DNA of 64,000 nucleotides from Thielaviopsis euricoi (GCA_001599615.1 BCHJ01000012.1:62001-126000), one strand, 5' to 3'; positions 7,855 to 21,380 are shown, counted from the first letter of the stretch. Notes: generated by a model from the letters alone, not told the origin. A program made the numbers and translations.

Positions 7855-10756
7855 CTCAGCTCGACTCAACGCAGTTCAGTTCAGTCCAATCCAGTGTGCG
7901 ATGTAGTGCAGTGAGGTTCAGTTCAGTTTAGTTCAGTTCAGCTCAGCTCGGGTTTGGTTCAGCTTCGTCTGGACTATGGATTGGCGGTGCGTGACTAGGC
8001 GGTGGATTTATGTGGCTAGAGAGTCGGTCGGTCGGTCAATCGGTCGGTCTGCGTGAGTGCATAGAAGAAATCAGAAGAGACGGGTAGTAGAAGAAGATAA
8101 ACAAACAAGGTCGCAGGAGAAACAGAGGCGAGAAGAACAGCAGCAGCGGCAGCAACAACAACAATAAACAAACAAACAAACAACACGACGACGACGACGT
8201 CACAGCGGCGTAACAGGCTAAATATAAACAAGAGCGAAAGATGGAAAAGCCCTAGGGAGTGACTTCTCTTCCTCTCTATCTCTCTCTCTCTATCTATCTC
8301 CCTCTGTTATTCTTGAGTGGCAGAGGGGGTGTGGGCGTGTAAAAGAGCCGGCGAGCTCGCAACCGAGTATCTGGTTTCGTTATTATTTTTTTATTGTTTG
8401 TTTATTTATTATTATTTTTTTTTCGAAGACGCGGCGCGAAATAGACCAGGTTGAACGAGAGAGAGAGAAAGAGAAAGAGAGAGCCAGCGATTGGATTTTT
8501 GTCGAGAAAAAAAGAGAGAAAAGAAATAACAGAAAACTAGGACCCGGGTTTAAGACGGATGATTATTTAAAAAAAATGAATAAAAAAAAGAAAGCCGTCG
8601 CGGGGTTGGAAGAAAGGATGCAAAGAGAGGAAAATAAGAAGAAGAAAAACGAAGACAAGAAAAAAAAAGAAAAAAAGAAAGAAAGAGTTGCTTGACTTTT
8701 CTTCCTCTCGTTATACAGCCTTGTTCATCCGCTACAAACCCCATAAAAACAAATAATCAAAGTAGGAAACAACTGTTGGAAACAAACGAGGTAATAACAA
8801 AAAGAAAGAAACAAAGTAAATAAGCAAGCACCCAATCAACAAACAAAGACTGCTCTGCCCTGCCCTGCCCTGCCTGCCACTAATTAATTAAATCAAAACA
8901 AAGGCAGCCTTGTGATTGTATAGCCTAACTTGGCTTAGTCCAGCTTACTCCTTCTGCTTTACTTTAACTACAACTGCAACTACAACCACTTCAAACCTTT
9001 CTTGCTTCTTTTCTCTCTAAAATTCACTTCTACTTGCTTCTTGTCTCTTCCGTCTGTTTCTTTCCTATCTTGTACACGCAACAAAAAAAAGGCCCTGCTT
9101 CTGCTTTTGCTCCTGCTCTGCTCCTGCTCCTGCTCCTGCTCGCATTCCCTGGATCTCGGGTTATTGTAGCCTCTGTCTCTCTATTTTGACCGCTGCTGCT
9201 CCTGCTACTTGACGCTTGTCTGACAGTGTGTCTCAGCCTAGTCCGTTTACTGTCTGTCTATACTTGGAGTATACAAAGAGCACCATCGTCACATTGTCCA
9301 TCCTTCCTGTCATATATGTACAATAAACTCTCGCAATCTACATCCAGGCGCTAAACGATCCGGCCCCTAATTCACTCACTAGCTAAAGCTACTCAATATC
9401 AAGAAAGATAAAGAAATGTCAAGTAGAAATCAACGGAACGAGTCCCACCTTTTTCTTTTTTTCTTTCTTCCAAGAATAACAACATCAAATACCCCCTCAG
9501 ACGGCGGTGAGCTCAAAAATACTATTAAAAAAAAAAAAAAAACCACTCGCAAATCAGAAGCACCACTTGCATAAAAAAGAAAACAATCACTAAAAATAAT
9601 ACAACCTAGATGAGCTGGCACTCTCCAGGTCTACGCACTGTTCAATACTCTATACTACCACTACTACCACCTGTGCTACATACGTACGGCCTACTACCGC
9701 TCCCACCGTACAAAGCACAGCACATCTGAATCGACCCCCCCTGCCATCGCCCGAGGCCCTTTACTCTCGACCAGGAAGACGGAATCATGAGCATCTCGTT
9801 AGCCGTCAACAGGCGAGACAATTACACTCTATATATACTACTACTCACCAACAACTGCACTACACTGCACTGCGGTAATCATACCTCCCTCCTGTCCCCT
9901 CTGTCCCTCTCTCCCTACGTATGTATGCTTGCACGCAAAGTACTCTCCTATCTATACATAGCACATTCAGTGCCGCTCATGTCAAGCAAGGTCAAGCAAG
10001 GTCAAGGTCAAGACCGGGCCAAGGTCAGGTGTTGAAGAAGGCGCATGACGCTAGAGGCAAATACGGAAAAGCCTGCATTAGCCCGCCCGCCAGCCAGCCA
10101 GCCAGTTAATCAGTCATTCAGCCAGCCCATGGCCCAGCCAGCTAGTGAATCCAGATACCAGGAGCGTCTCAGCAAAGCATGCTTCTGATTTGTCCACATG
10201 CAAAAGCAGCCTGACAACCAACCAAACCCAACCCAGCCCAGCCCAGCCCAACTCACTTTTTTAGTAGCCAGAAAACCAACTTGTCGGACAAGCCGTCAGA
10301 CAAATACCTAGACGGCCAGACAGCCTGCCAGACTGCCAGACTGCCAGCCAACCGGACAAACTCCCCTCCCCCAGTAGAGGCCCACCAAAGCCAAATCAAC
10401 TTTCATTGCACCAATACAATACAACACAACACCGCACAGCACAACTCACAAAACGACCCATCCACTCTATTGTGTTTTCCTTTCCCGCAGCACAAAAAAA
10501 AAAGAAAAAAAGTGCGAGCTGTAGCAAATACAAAAGCACACAACTGTAGAGCACATCCAGCACTGTACCATACAGTACTATGCTGTACTGTTCTGTACTG
10601 TACTGTACTGTAATGCAATGTGATGCAATGCAACCCAGGACGGGTAGGTGGATTGTGTGTAATCAAGTTTATTATGGTCCTTGGGTAGGTGGATTGCTTG
10701 ATTGATCCAATCGAATCGAAAAACCCACCAGCTTTTCTGTCTTGCTCTCTCCCTTC

Positions 10757-10765
10757 CCCCCCCCT

Positions 10766-10804
<39 letters not shown>

Positions 10805-10816
10805 TCTCTCGCTCTC
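10757..10816 (+). repeat. CT-rich microsatellite
   Basis: A C-run followed by a long CT dinucleotide run with a few TTTCT interruptions. Confidence 0.8.
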
Positions 10817-11156
10817 TCCTTCCCTTTTCCCACTCACCTTTGTAAACTCCAGCACACAAAAGACATCATTAATCTGTAGAAAAAAAAATTTAGACCTACC
10901 CGCAAACAACTGCACACCCCCATGCCATGGCCGCCAGCAAACTTGGCTTCAAGCAAATCATCAGACGGAAAATCATTCCGAGGGGCAATTGGATTGGATG
11001 CAGGACATACAGGTAGCAAACACTCGGCAGGCAATATACCTCGAGCCGGAGCGAGCCACAATCCGTCCTGTTGCAAAATAGATAACAAGGGTAGCATTCG
11101 GCGTGACAATAATTGCAATAGCATATGCGTATATTCAAATGCTACCATCATAGGGT

Positions 11157-11157
11157 A

Positions 11158-11191
<34 letters not shown>
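11157..11191 (+). repeat. TG then AG dinucleotide microsatellite
   Basis: About eleven TG units are followed directly by about seven AG units, a compound dinucleotide tract. No gene nearby. Confidence 0.85.
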
Positions 11192-11194
<3 letters not shown>

Positions 11195-13213
11195 CACCAA
11201 AGACAAGACATATCACGTCAAATACACCAATGCTGCAAAGCCGGTGAGCATAGGTCGTACCGAGTGCAGAGAAGGACAACCAAGACAAGGTTCATGGACT
11301 AGCTTGGCTGCATCTATGAGGCACCCATTACAACTGCTGTAACCATCAAACAGACAAGAAGACAAGGAAGACGCCGAGCCGGTTCGAGTGCTTGCAAGGG
11401 AACACAAGAAGGAAGGAAGAAATACAGGGGACATCAATCAGGGCGAGCGGCAATCGCGGACTTTTCGTAAAAATCCTAAAACGGGAGGAGTAGAATGGTG
11501 GTCTTCCCACAGCCACATTCATACATATCAAGTCAGTAGAAACAAAGGTCTAGAATTAGTATCATGAAAGCAGAGATAATAAAAATATGATCAGTCGTAA
11601 AGGTTAGCATGGGGTTCATCCGAAAAGAGGACGTGCTTTGTAGTACGCTGGGCTTGGACGGTTATTCGACAATGACTATTCGACTCATTCGACTTGAGTA
11701 GTTGAGTCTTATTTGTTTCTTTTCTTTACTGTGCATCACTGTTGTTTCGGGTTTTTACGCTTAAACTTACTTGATGAGTTTGTATATTTGAGACTTTTTC
11801 CTGTCGAACAAAAAAAAAAAAAAGAAAGAAAAAAGGGAAAAGAAATTTGACAGTCAAGAGCAGTCACAAACAGTCCCAAGGAGGGTAGCATCTAGACGTT
11901 GCATCGAGCCGGGCTTCTTTGTATCGTACTGCCTGCATTATACTGCACTCTACTGCACAAGGAGGCGTGTGTGCGTGTGTGTGTGTGTCTGTGTGAATGT
12001 GTGAATGTGTGTGTGTGTGTGTGCGTGCATTCGTACGACACGATTCCTAAGAAGCCCACGCCAAGACATTCTGCCATAGTGCTGTGCGTAAAGAGAAAGC
12101 CGGGGATTGCGTGTGTGGCAAAAGGGTCGGTCGAGGCGTTATTATCCCGGTGTAGAACACAAGAGAGAAGCAAAAAATCAGATGTGTGTGTCTATTTGGG
12201 TGCAATTGGCTGACCGGTTGGGTCGAGTTGGTTTGGGTTGGCTGTGTTGTGTAGTGTTGTGCAGGCAGTGCTAGTGCTGGGTGTGAGTGTGTGTATGAAT
12301 GAGTGTGAGTGTGTGGTGGAACACAACACTGCGGACGGTTGGTTGTCGTACTAAAAGCGGTAGATTCCAGCTATCAGCAGTGCAGTAGCTTTCACCGTGG
12401 TGCTATAATGGTGCACAAGAGAGCACTCACTGTATGTAAGTATGTAGCATGTAGTAGCGGCGTATGACGGTAGGATGCACTTTTAACAAGGCCACAGCTC
12501 GGTAGAGTAATAGTATACAGTTACTAGTGATAGGCTACAGCCGGGGACAGACCGTATATTGGAACGTGCTGACTAGGGACAACCGGAAATGGGGCCGACA
12601 ACCAGGGTGCAGTTAAGCGAGCGGAAGATCTAAAAGTCAGCACATGTACGGCAGGGAGAGAGAAAATAGTCTACATGTAAGTAAATTGGGTTTGGTTTGT
12701 GGTTTAAGTATCGGATGTTGTACTGCACTTGGTAGGAGTACTGCATTTGTTGTTACTGGCAAGAGAATCACACTGGTGACCTGGCTCTGACGATTGGTTA
12801 GGAGAAAGTAAAGGCTCACAAGAACGGGACCGATAAAAGGCACAAAGCAACACGGCACATTGGCGAATTGGTCTATGCAGTTTAGTACAGTTCAGTACAG
12901 TTTGATTCAGTTCAATCCAGGTGAGAAGATAGACGGGCGGGAAAGCGAGAAAAGCAGAGACAAGCAGAGCGATGGGATGCAATGGGATGCGATGTGATGC
13001 GTGGTATAGTGTGGTGTGGTGTGGGTGCGGTGCGGTGCGGTGCGAATCAATGCGAGGTAACACAAACAAACACCTCATATGTATTGAGACAGGACAGGAC
13101 AGGACAGGTCGGAGGGCTGTCGGGCACGGGAAACAAAAATCCTGGTCTTGATGTCTTGTAGCAAAATACTACCGCACTTGGATATGTATGTATGTATGTA
13201 GCTAGCGATGTAG

Positions 13214-13252
13214 GCAGTGCAGTGCAGTGCAGTGCAGTGCAGTGCAGTGCAG
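13214..13252 (+). repeat. GCAGT pentanucleotide array
   Basis: Nearly eight perfect GCAGT units in the gene-free region. Related CAGTx words are scattered around it (for example 12880-12920). Confidence 0.85.
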
Positions 13253-14812
13253 GAAAGGAAGGCTGGGCTCTTTTGCCCAGTCAGATGGAGACTTCCGGCC
13301 GTCAAGCGGGAAGCATGAGCATGGATCTAGACCGAAGGAAGAGTAGAAGAAAGAAACGAGGCTTGATAAATGTGAACGAGGAGGATTTTGCGAGTGTGGG
13401 CGGTTGATTCATTCATTCATTCATTCATTAATTGATTGTGCTCGGGTGACAAAAGGCCGATACGATGTGGTGCGGGCAGGAGAAGAACAGTGAAAAAAAA
13501 GTGAAAGAAAAAGGAAAAAGGGAACAAAAAAAAAGCAAGTTCTGGCTAAATGAATAGGTCACGAAAATTGCGTGAATATTTGTGTATCAGGGCTTTCCTT
13601 TTCACATCGAGACAAAAAACAAAAAAGAAAAAGTATTTGTTCCTTCCTTGTCCACCTGCAGCTGCTCGCACATTGCATCCATTGCGTTGTGTCGGCGGCA
13701 CCACTTTTTTTTTTCTCTCTTCTTTTCTTCTCTTGTAGCCCGGTTTACGGGCTCTTTCTTCTTGCATCTTTTCTCTTTCTCTCCCTCCCGCCTACTTCTC
13801 TCTACTACTTCTTTATCTTCGTGGTACTTTGTATATAATATAATTATGTTGTGTTGGATAAGCCCTACATAGCCTCTGTTTTTATGCGAGTTGTCCTGTT
13901 CTTCTCCGGGCCAGACTTTTTGTGTCTTCTGAGCCAAGCTGAACGTACATTACATGACATTACATTACCTGATATGCCGCACTGCAACGGCAGCTTTTTT
14001 TATTTTTTTTATTCGTAAGCGACTTTTTTCTTTTTCTTTTTTTTTTTTTTTCTTCTCTTCTCTGTACAGTTCAAAAGCCCCCAAAAACCACAAATGCTAC
14101 CCCAGCAAAAAGAAAAAGAAAACAAAAAATAAGCCACATATAAACGTCCGCCTTCATGTATACAAAAGGAGCACAAGCAACAATTTACTTACTTACCTAC
14201 TTACTTACGCATGTATCATCCAAGATCCAGCTTCCTGGATTCCATCTTTGATTGTATTCTGTTTCGGTCCGTTTGAAAAAAATAAAATCCACGCTCACAT
14301 GCACACATGCAGCTCGCTGCCCGAAAAAATAAAGAAGACTTTATTGGTACACCTCTACGCATACCAATCCTTTTCGTCGTCTCTTTCTCTTCCTTCTCTG
14401 CTTCTCTATGGAATCAAATTACACAAACTTGCCATAAATCAATAAACCCAATAATAACCCTTAGAACAATCTAATCACCCGCCGCCATCAACGGCCCGTC
14501 CCGGAACTGAGCTATCACCAAGTAACCCTAACCCCCAACCCAGCATCATCCCCCGCAAGTCTCTATAAACCATGCCATGATATAGGAAACTCGCATACGA
14601 ATTCCTTCCCTTCCCTCCCTTCCCTTCCCTTGTCTTGTCTTGTCTTCCTCTCATCCAGCAACCCGGAAGCCAGAACACCCAGAAACCCATTGAGCCGTAT
14701 TTTCTCCTGTCTGTCTATCTATCTATCCGTCCGTCTATCTGCTGGGCCGTCTATCTTCTCTCATCATCTTCTCCCTTGTCCCTGCTAGTCTGTCTTATTC
14801 ATGCACCAACGG

Positions 14813-14850
14813 CCTCCTCCTCCTCCTCCTCCTCCTCCTCCTCCTCCTCC
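14813..14850 (+). repeat. TCC trinucleotide array
   Basis: About twelve TCC units within a pyrimidine-rich block. An open frame reads them as polyserine, but no gene is supported there. Confidence 0.85.
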
Positions 14851-16158
14851 TTCTTCCCCTCCCAATAAAAAGAAAATAACAAAAAAATCAGTCAAATACA
14901 CACCGCGGGCTTTTGATGCATGGCGCTGTGCTGTGCTGTCCCCCTGCTGAGCTCTAGTTCTTCTTCACCGCCTTGCTTCTTCACCCACCTAGTAGCACCT
15001 AAGGCAGCAGTATCTACAATCACTAGTACATACATAGTGCTACCTAGATGAATCGGGTCCATCGCCAGACACCCCGTTCCTGCGACCCTTATCCAGCTCT
15101 AACGCTTGACCGCTTTTCCTCTGCCCGACTGACTGTCTAATTGCGTGCGTGTCTACACCACCCCACCTCTACACAGCAGCAGCAGCAGCAGAATCACTTT
15201 GGCCTCTCGGCTTACTCGTGCTCCCTACCGGGCCTGGACGTGGACGTCTTGTCGCTTGTCGCGTCGCCGCCGATTCAGCTGGGTCTTTTGCCTCCCGAGG
15301 CTCTGGCTGACTACTTTTTTCTTATTTTCTGATATGTAATTGCATCAACAGTTATAGTGCTTATGGGGGGTCGTCATTAACAGACAGGGTACGGTTAGAA
15401 ATTCAATATACTATGGACTATTGTAGAAGTTGCCTGTTAGTTGTCGGTTGTAGTAGCTGACAACCAAACCCTCAACCCTAAGATTCATTCCCAACTACAT
15501 GCCACTAAAGAACTTCATTGTACCCCCATCACACCCCTTGCTTCTTTTATACCCTTCTGGTCTACCGGATATCCAACTCTCGTTACCTCCGGTCCATACT
15601 CTGCATCAGCAGAAAAAGACCGTAAGCAGACCATCCGGAGCTTATTCTCACATTACTTCGGCCCGGCTGTTCTAAAGATATACACATCATGCAGACAGGC
15701 GCTTTGTGATCAGTCACTTTGCCAGTTGCACATGCAGCGCCACGGCGTATATCAGTCGTCACCTTTTCGGGAGTACAGATCCCATCTCCGACATAGAAAA
15801 TAAAAAGCTAGTGACGAAAAAAAACCACTGCCGATATTAAAAGTAGCATTAAATATTATCAGGCTGTGCCTGCAGAGTAATATGGTTGTATATACCCTCC
15901 GCCTCCACCCCCACCTCTCACCATCTGTCTATCTCACTGGATGAAATCCTCATCCCGTTTGCGAGAACGCGTCTCGATTTGTTCATCCACTGCCAAAAAC
16001 ACCAAGTCCCTCCTCTCCTGCATCATTTGCAAGTCCATTATAAAAGAAACCAAAGAAAAAAAAAAAAAGAAATAACCGCTGTCCGTACCGTGCCGTGCCG
16101 TGCTCTTGTTCGCATATGACGTAACCAAGAGAGAAGATATATAGTATACAGAAATAAT

Positions 16159-16219
16159 AAAAGAAAAGAAGAAAAGAAGAAAAGAAGAAAAGAAGAAAAG
16201 AAGAAAAGAAAGAAAAAGA
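16159..16219 (+). repeat. AAAAGAAG array
   Basis: About seven copies of an 8-bp AAAAGAAG-like unit, just beyond the stop codon of the GPI-protein gene and so likely in or near its 3' UTR. Confidence 0.8.
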
Positions 16220-16298
16220 AATCGCTCGCTGCCTTACAGAAAAAAAATAAAAAATAAAAAAAAAGAAAAGAAAAAGTGGTACAAAATGTCAACAAGGC

Positions 16299-17618
16299 CT
16301 ACAAAAAGCCCAGTCCCATCACCGTCGCCATCGCCACGGTAATCACACCGACCAGTGACGCTTCCACATGGCCCCGCACGCCGGCCGACGTCGACACCGT
16401 GGCAATGCCATCTGTGCTGCTCTGCGTAGCTTTGAGCGCCGTCTCGTTGACGAAGCCCGAGCCACACACGCTGTTGATGATCTTGGCGGCCGGCTTGTAG
16501 TTGTACGAGAGCGGCTCGTTCTTGATGTCGGTAAACGACTGGAACACGGCCATGGTCTCCTGTAGACATGTCGTGCACGTGGGCTTGGCCGAGTCTGGGA
16601 AGGACGAGTTGAGTGGCATAAAGTACGTGTACGCGTTGCCTGTCGTGGTGGTGTTGGTCACGGCGCTGGCGTAGCAGTACATGCTAGTCTCCGGATCGCG
16701 GATACACGTAGCCTTGTACAGCGGCTCGTAGGAGACAAGACCCCAGTACACCATCATGATATTGGAAGACTCGTTGGCGAACTCCTCCGAACAGTTGTCG
16801 GAGCTGGTGAGGTTCACGGCCTGCTGCTTGAGATAGGTGGCGCACGACGTGTAGTTGACGTCACAGGTGGCGTCAAGCACGCTAACAATGGTCTGCAGCT
16901 GCTTCTGGGCGGTGAAGAAGGAGGACGAGCCCTATGGGGGGTGTTAGTAACTGGTGTTATAACTGGCGAGACAAAAGAAAAAAAAACGAACCTTGAGCAA
17001 CATGGAGATCGGGTAGCACGCCTTGAACTCGTCGTCAGCCAGCAGCCGGTTGAGGAACTGCGGGCACGACTTGCCGCCGTTGGTGGTGAAGTTATAATCC
17101 AGATTCTCGTCCATGGGCGACGGTAGCGCTGACATGGAAGCCACGGTAGAGCTTGCCGTCGACTCTGAACTAGACGAAGAAGTCTTTGATGCTGCGCTGG
17201 TGGTGGCGTGTGACGATGACGATGAGGATGATGATGAAGAAGACGACGACGACGATGACGACTGGGCCGCCGAACGCTTGCGCAGCTCCCACTCGTGGTC
17301 CTCCACCATGGTCCAGTGGCCGTCGACCAACAGCGGCCGCACGGAGTCGACTGCTAGCACATCGTTGTCGAAATAGGGCTGGGTGGGTGCCGGGGTGGGG
17401 GTGACTGAGATAGAGACGGATGCGGCGGCGGAGGCGGAGGCGGAAGCAGAAACAGACACCATTGCGAGGTCGGTAGACGTGGGAAGCGGGAGCTCGGCGT
17501 CGGTGGTCAAGATGGGCGAAGCGAGAGCGCTGCGCGAGGCAAAGGCCATAAAGGCGGCGGACCAGAGAGTCTTGGAGAGGCTCAGCGGTGAGAGCTTCTT
17601 GGCGCGGTCGAACGTCAT
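16299..17618 (-). CDS. Secreted GPI-anchored cysteine-rich protein (DUF7729-like)
   Basis: Two exons, 17618-16992 and 16931-16299, giving 419 residues. The 60-nt intron has a TTACTAAC branch site and ATAG acceptor, but an unusual GTTCGT donor. The first 35 or so residues, ending in a hydrophobic stretch and ALASP, form a signal peptide. A polyserine block (about 120-135, preceded by KRSAAQ) and a Ser/Thr-rich spacer lead into a cysteine-rich domain with CPQFLNRLLAD, LDATCD, YWGLVSYEPLYKATC, CYASAVTN and CTTCLQETMAVF. That pattern matches an uncharacterised fungal surface family I recall as DUF7729. The last 19 residues are hydrophobic after a small-residue region, as in GPI attachment signals. 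It is probably a plasma-membrane or wall protein; its function is unknown. Confidence 0.82.
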
Positions 17619-20316
17619 TGTGGCGGATAAAGTGACGGTCTGGCGTTTGTTGTGTTGTTGTTGTTTGACCCTCAGCCAAAGGAATCTTTCAAGTATGGCA
17701 GATAAATCAAGGCGCACTTGTAAGACACAAGTAAGTGCACCACGAGTCGGTCGGGATAGGAATCGGAATTGGAAGTCGATCTGCAAGTTTAACGCAATGC
17801 AATGCAATGTGCAGGCGTCTTATAAAATATGAAGAGAGCGACGGTCGATCACAAGCAGTCAAGCAAGTCAAAGAGAATAATGGAAAAAGAGGGAGAAAAA
17901 GACGGAAAGAAAGAAATCCCTTGAAAGGAGATTCCAGAACGAGGGACTTTTTTTTTATTCTTCGATCGGACTTTGAAAGAAGAAAAAAAAAAGAGAAGAA
18001 CAGACAACCGGATACGCAACAACAGGAACAACAGGACAGGCAGCTAAAACAAAGACACGACGCCAAGCAAGGCCAGCGCGAAGCAAGGAAAAAGCAAGAG
18101 TGCGAAGAAGAGGGGAAGAAGGGAAGAAAGAAAAGAAAAGAAAAGGCAAAAGAGGAATCTGATTTGCACTGAGAAGCAGGGGCCTAGGAAAGTTTTAATA
18201 GCAGGCTTTGTCTTTTGCTTTGCAGTGATGGGAAAAGACAGAACGGGACAGGAAAAAGGCCAGGACAGGATAGAGGCTGGGCCGGATTTGCTTTGCTCAA
18301 GATAGCTTAGCGAGTTTACTGTGGTTGTTACAGGCGAGGCAAGCACCAGGAAACCCGACCAGGGATGTGGTTTGGGTCTGGGTGCGAGCGTGAGCGTGAG
18401 CCTGAGTGAGGGTGAGCCTGAGCTTGAGCTTAAGCCTGAACCTGAAGTAACACTGGGCCTGGTTTGACAGCGCTAAGCCAGGACAAGACTGGGATAAGAC
18501 TTGACTTGACTGGGCGAACGCTGTATAAGTCGGCCAGGGCTAGTCAAAGGATGCAGACCAACGAATTAAAAAAAGAGTAAAGGATAACGAATGGACAAGT
18601 TCCAGAAGAACAAAGAGAGGAAAACGAGTGGACGAGAATGAATTTCTCACGAGATTAGCAGGTTTGAAGCGAAAGTTGAGCCTGGCAGCGAAGTGGAAGA
18701 AAAAAAAAGAGAGAAAAAAAAAAGGACAAAGTATCAGAGCGAATGGGGCTCAATATAACAAACAACGCGTACGGTACCGGCTTGTTTCTTGCTTGGTGCG
18801 GAGAAATGAATAATCAAAGAGGAGAGATATAGCAGTGGTCTGTTATAGATCTCATTGAGGCAAGGAATTAAAAGATGAGAGGAAAAAACACGAGTTGTTT
18901 GGCCCAGGCGTGATGCACGGCCCAAACAAATATGAGCAGATGGAACAGCAGAGAGAGAAAGAGAGAAAGAGAGAGAGATAAAGACAAGCCAAGCTATTCA
19001 TCTACCGTATCGTTCCGTTCATTAAGTCCATGGGTGACACGCCATGTGCCCTCGGGTGGACGGCTTTGATTTATGTCGGTGCGTTTTTTTTTTTTTTTTT
19101 TTTTTTTTTTGAGAGGAGGCCAGAACAAGTTTCCTAGAGGGGCAAGCAGCAGAGAAGAGAAGAGAAGAGAAGAGGAGATGGTAGCAAGATTGATTGATTG
19201 TACTTACTTGGGTGGCGGTGTCACCATCAAGATTACGCCATGCCATGCCCTGCAATGCCCTGTAACGCCATGTGAGCGGACTTGACAGGAGAGGGCAAAC
19301 AGTCCAAGTCTAATAGTCGACTCGAGTTGACTTGTTTGTCCAACACTTGGCTTGGGGGGCCTGGCTGATCTGACTGACCTGGCCTGACCTGGTCTGGCCT
19401 GAAGCTGAGAGGTAGGCCGAACAGGATGGGATAGGATAGGGCAGAGGAGTGACGACGCCTCAGGGCCAGAAAAGAAAGAAAAAAAGAGAAAGAGACCCCT
19501 GAAATCAACAAGGTGCCCCTGGTCAAATGGCCAGGGCGAGACCAGATGGCAGCCTTCAATAACGTATTTATTTATTCGCGTCGCGATTTTCCTCTTCTCT
19601 GGTGTAATTTCTCTGGGTTAATATTTGTATTCCCCCTGTTAAAAAAACAAGAATGAATGAACAGTCGATTTCCTTTCCAGGCACATTTTCTCGATAGTGT
19701 TGTGTTGCATGCAGCTTGCGCGGCCGCCGGAGCAATTTTTAATCGGGAAAGTAAATAGAACATGTGAGAAGGACTCATCAAATACAGACAGACACAGAAA
19801 GAGGGCTGTTGATGCTAAGAAAAGAATAGAAAAGATTGCCGGGAAGAAATAAAAGACACGAGGCTTACAGATTTTTCGAGCGAAAGACTTTCCTCTCTGG
19901 TCAAAGACAAAGAAATAACGTCCCTTTCGTGGCCTCGTGTTGTAAGTGTAGGGCTTTTAGAGTAGTCGACAGATAAGCAGAAGTAATAACACAAAAGAAA
20001 AACAGGTAATCAAACCGCCCGCTAGAACAAAAGAAAATGCCTCCCTAGCGAAAGGGTCTAGAATCCGGAATATTAAAGTTCAAGAGAAAAGAAGAAACGA
20101 AGAAATTTCTGATAGCACGCAAAAAAATAAAAATTCACGAGAAAGTTGTGGGGGGGGGGGTTTCCAGTTATCAGCCGACCGCTCTTTCCCAATATCAAGT
20201 TCACGATGTTTTTTTTTTCTTCTTTTGTGCGTTTGTTAGTGAAGATGCAAATCTTTTTCCTGATTTTAGTTTTTATTCTAGGGTGTTGAAATCCAGGATC
20301 AATTACCTTTTTTCTG

Positions 20317-20357
<41 letters not shown>

Positions 20358-21380
20358 CACTCTGCCAAAGCCACCGCACAGGCCTCTACATAACTGCTAC
20401 CTACCACTATACTGCACTGCACTGCTCTACTACCACTGGCCTATTCCATCACCACCACCACTGCTCTATCTCCGTCGCATAAATCTACGTACTCTCTCTC
20501 CAATCCCTGATTACCCACCCATGCCCAATCCCGTTCGATTTTGGCAGCTCAAGCAAGCCAAATGCTCAGTATTGGCCTCGGTAGGGAAAGTCGATATCGA
20601 TATCCTGGGGAAATAAAGCCAGCCAGCGCCTGTATTGTATTGAGCCGTGCAAGGCCATCAAAGTTCAGGCCAGGCCAGGCCAGGCCAGGCGAGGCCAGAC
20701 CACGGTCTATTCTCAGGGCCCAAAAAGCTTACTGCTACTCTGATTGCTACTGCTACTGCTACTGTGACTGCGGTACCTGTGCTCGAGATGCAGTTTATAG
20801 CATCAGCTTTTACTCATTCATTCACTCTCTTGTTTATTTGTCTACAACGCCATTGTCACGCGCTGGCCCCGACTCTGCTGTTCACTCGGTCGCTAATGAA
20901 TGTTTATAAGTGTATTTGCAGTAGAGTGCAGTAGATCGCTGTCGTTTATTCTCCGCTCCGGTCCACCGCTTTTGGCCTATACAATGTAATTTTAGCTTGT
21001 GGTCTTGGCATCTTGGCATTAACGGGCGTTTTTTTTTTCTTCTTCTTCTTTTTTGCTTCTTCTTCACAAATCTTCTCTTCTCATTTAAATCACTGCATTG
21101 CTAACACCACAGCATGTTGTCAGCTGTTACTGCTCTTAACTGAGTATTTACTTAGGTGTGCTCTACAGTGCACTAAGTCACCAAGTCCAACGGAACGGAT
21201 ATCAACTTTTGGCTCCGGTAGCAGCAAGTTCATCACATGTCTATTAAACCAGTATATTCTCAACGCCATAATATTACCTCCCACAAATACAACGCATAAA
21301 TCTAACAAAAAATTAACGTAAAAATGTAAGAAAAAAAATATAAAGAAAAAATGTAGAAAAGAAAAGAAAAGAGAAAAAAA
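17619..21380. other. 3.8-kb gene-free region
   Basis: No gene supported. The right-hand flank of the GPI-protein gene (about 17840-18180) is AG-rich on +, as expected for its promoter. Imperfect GAGCGT/GAGCCT hexamer-like words occur near 18382-18445. Homopolymer tracts include T27 at 19084-19110 and T39 at 20319-20357. The right end is the 3' flank of the ABC transporter. Confidence 0.6.
20319..20357 (+). repeat. 39-nt poly-T tract
   Basis: An uninterrupted run of 39 T in a gene-free region; one of several tracts of 26 nt or more in this window. Confidence 0.9.

Larger units (their letters stand above)
7654..16298. other. 8.6-kb gene-free, simple-repeat-rich region
   Basis: No protein gene, tRNA or rRNA could be supported on either strand. 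Open frames here are short and made of repeats. The region holds the promoter of the velvet gene (AG-rich on + at about 7640-8700, pyrimidine-rich on the coding strand) and the 3' flank of the GPI protein gene. Between them lie GTTCA repeats (about 7870-7950), a CT tract (10757-10816), TG/AG dinucleotides (11157-11191), TG (about 11968-12025), GCAGT (13214-13252), ATTC (13407-13429), TCC (14813-14850) and AAAAGAAG (16159-16219). Pyrimidine-rich blocks on + at about 13700-13860 and 14380-14870 resemble promoters elsewhere in the window but lead into no reading frame. Confidence 0.6.

Noticed and set aside
11160..11342. Open frames over TG/AG and other dinucleotide tracts
   Set aside because: They encode only Cys-Val or Arg-Glu runs and are simple-repeat artefacts.
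15441..15803. 120-codon open frame in the 8.6-kb desert
   Set aside because: No recognisable family or splice partners; length is compatible with chance.
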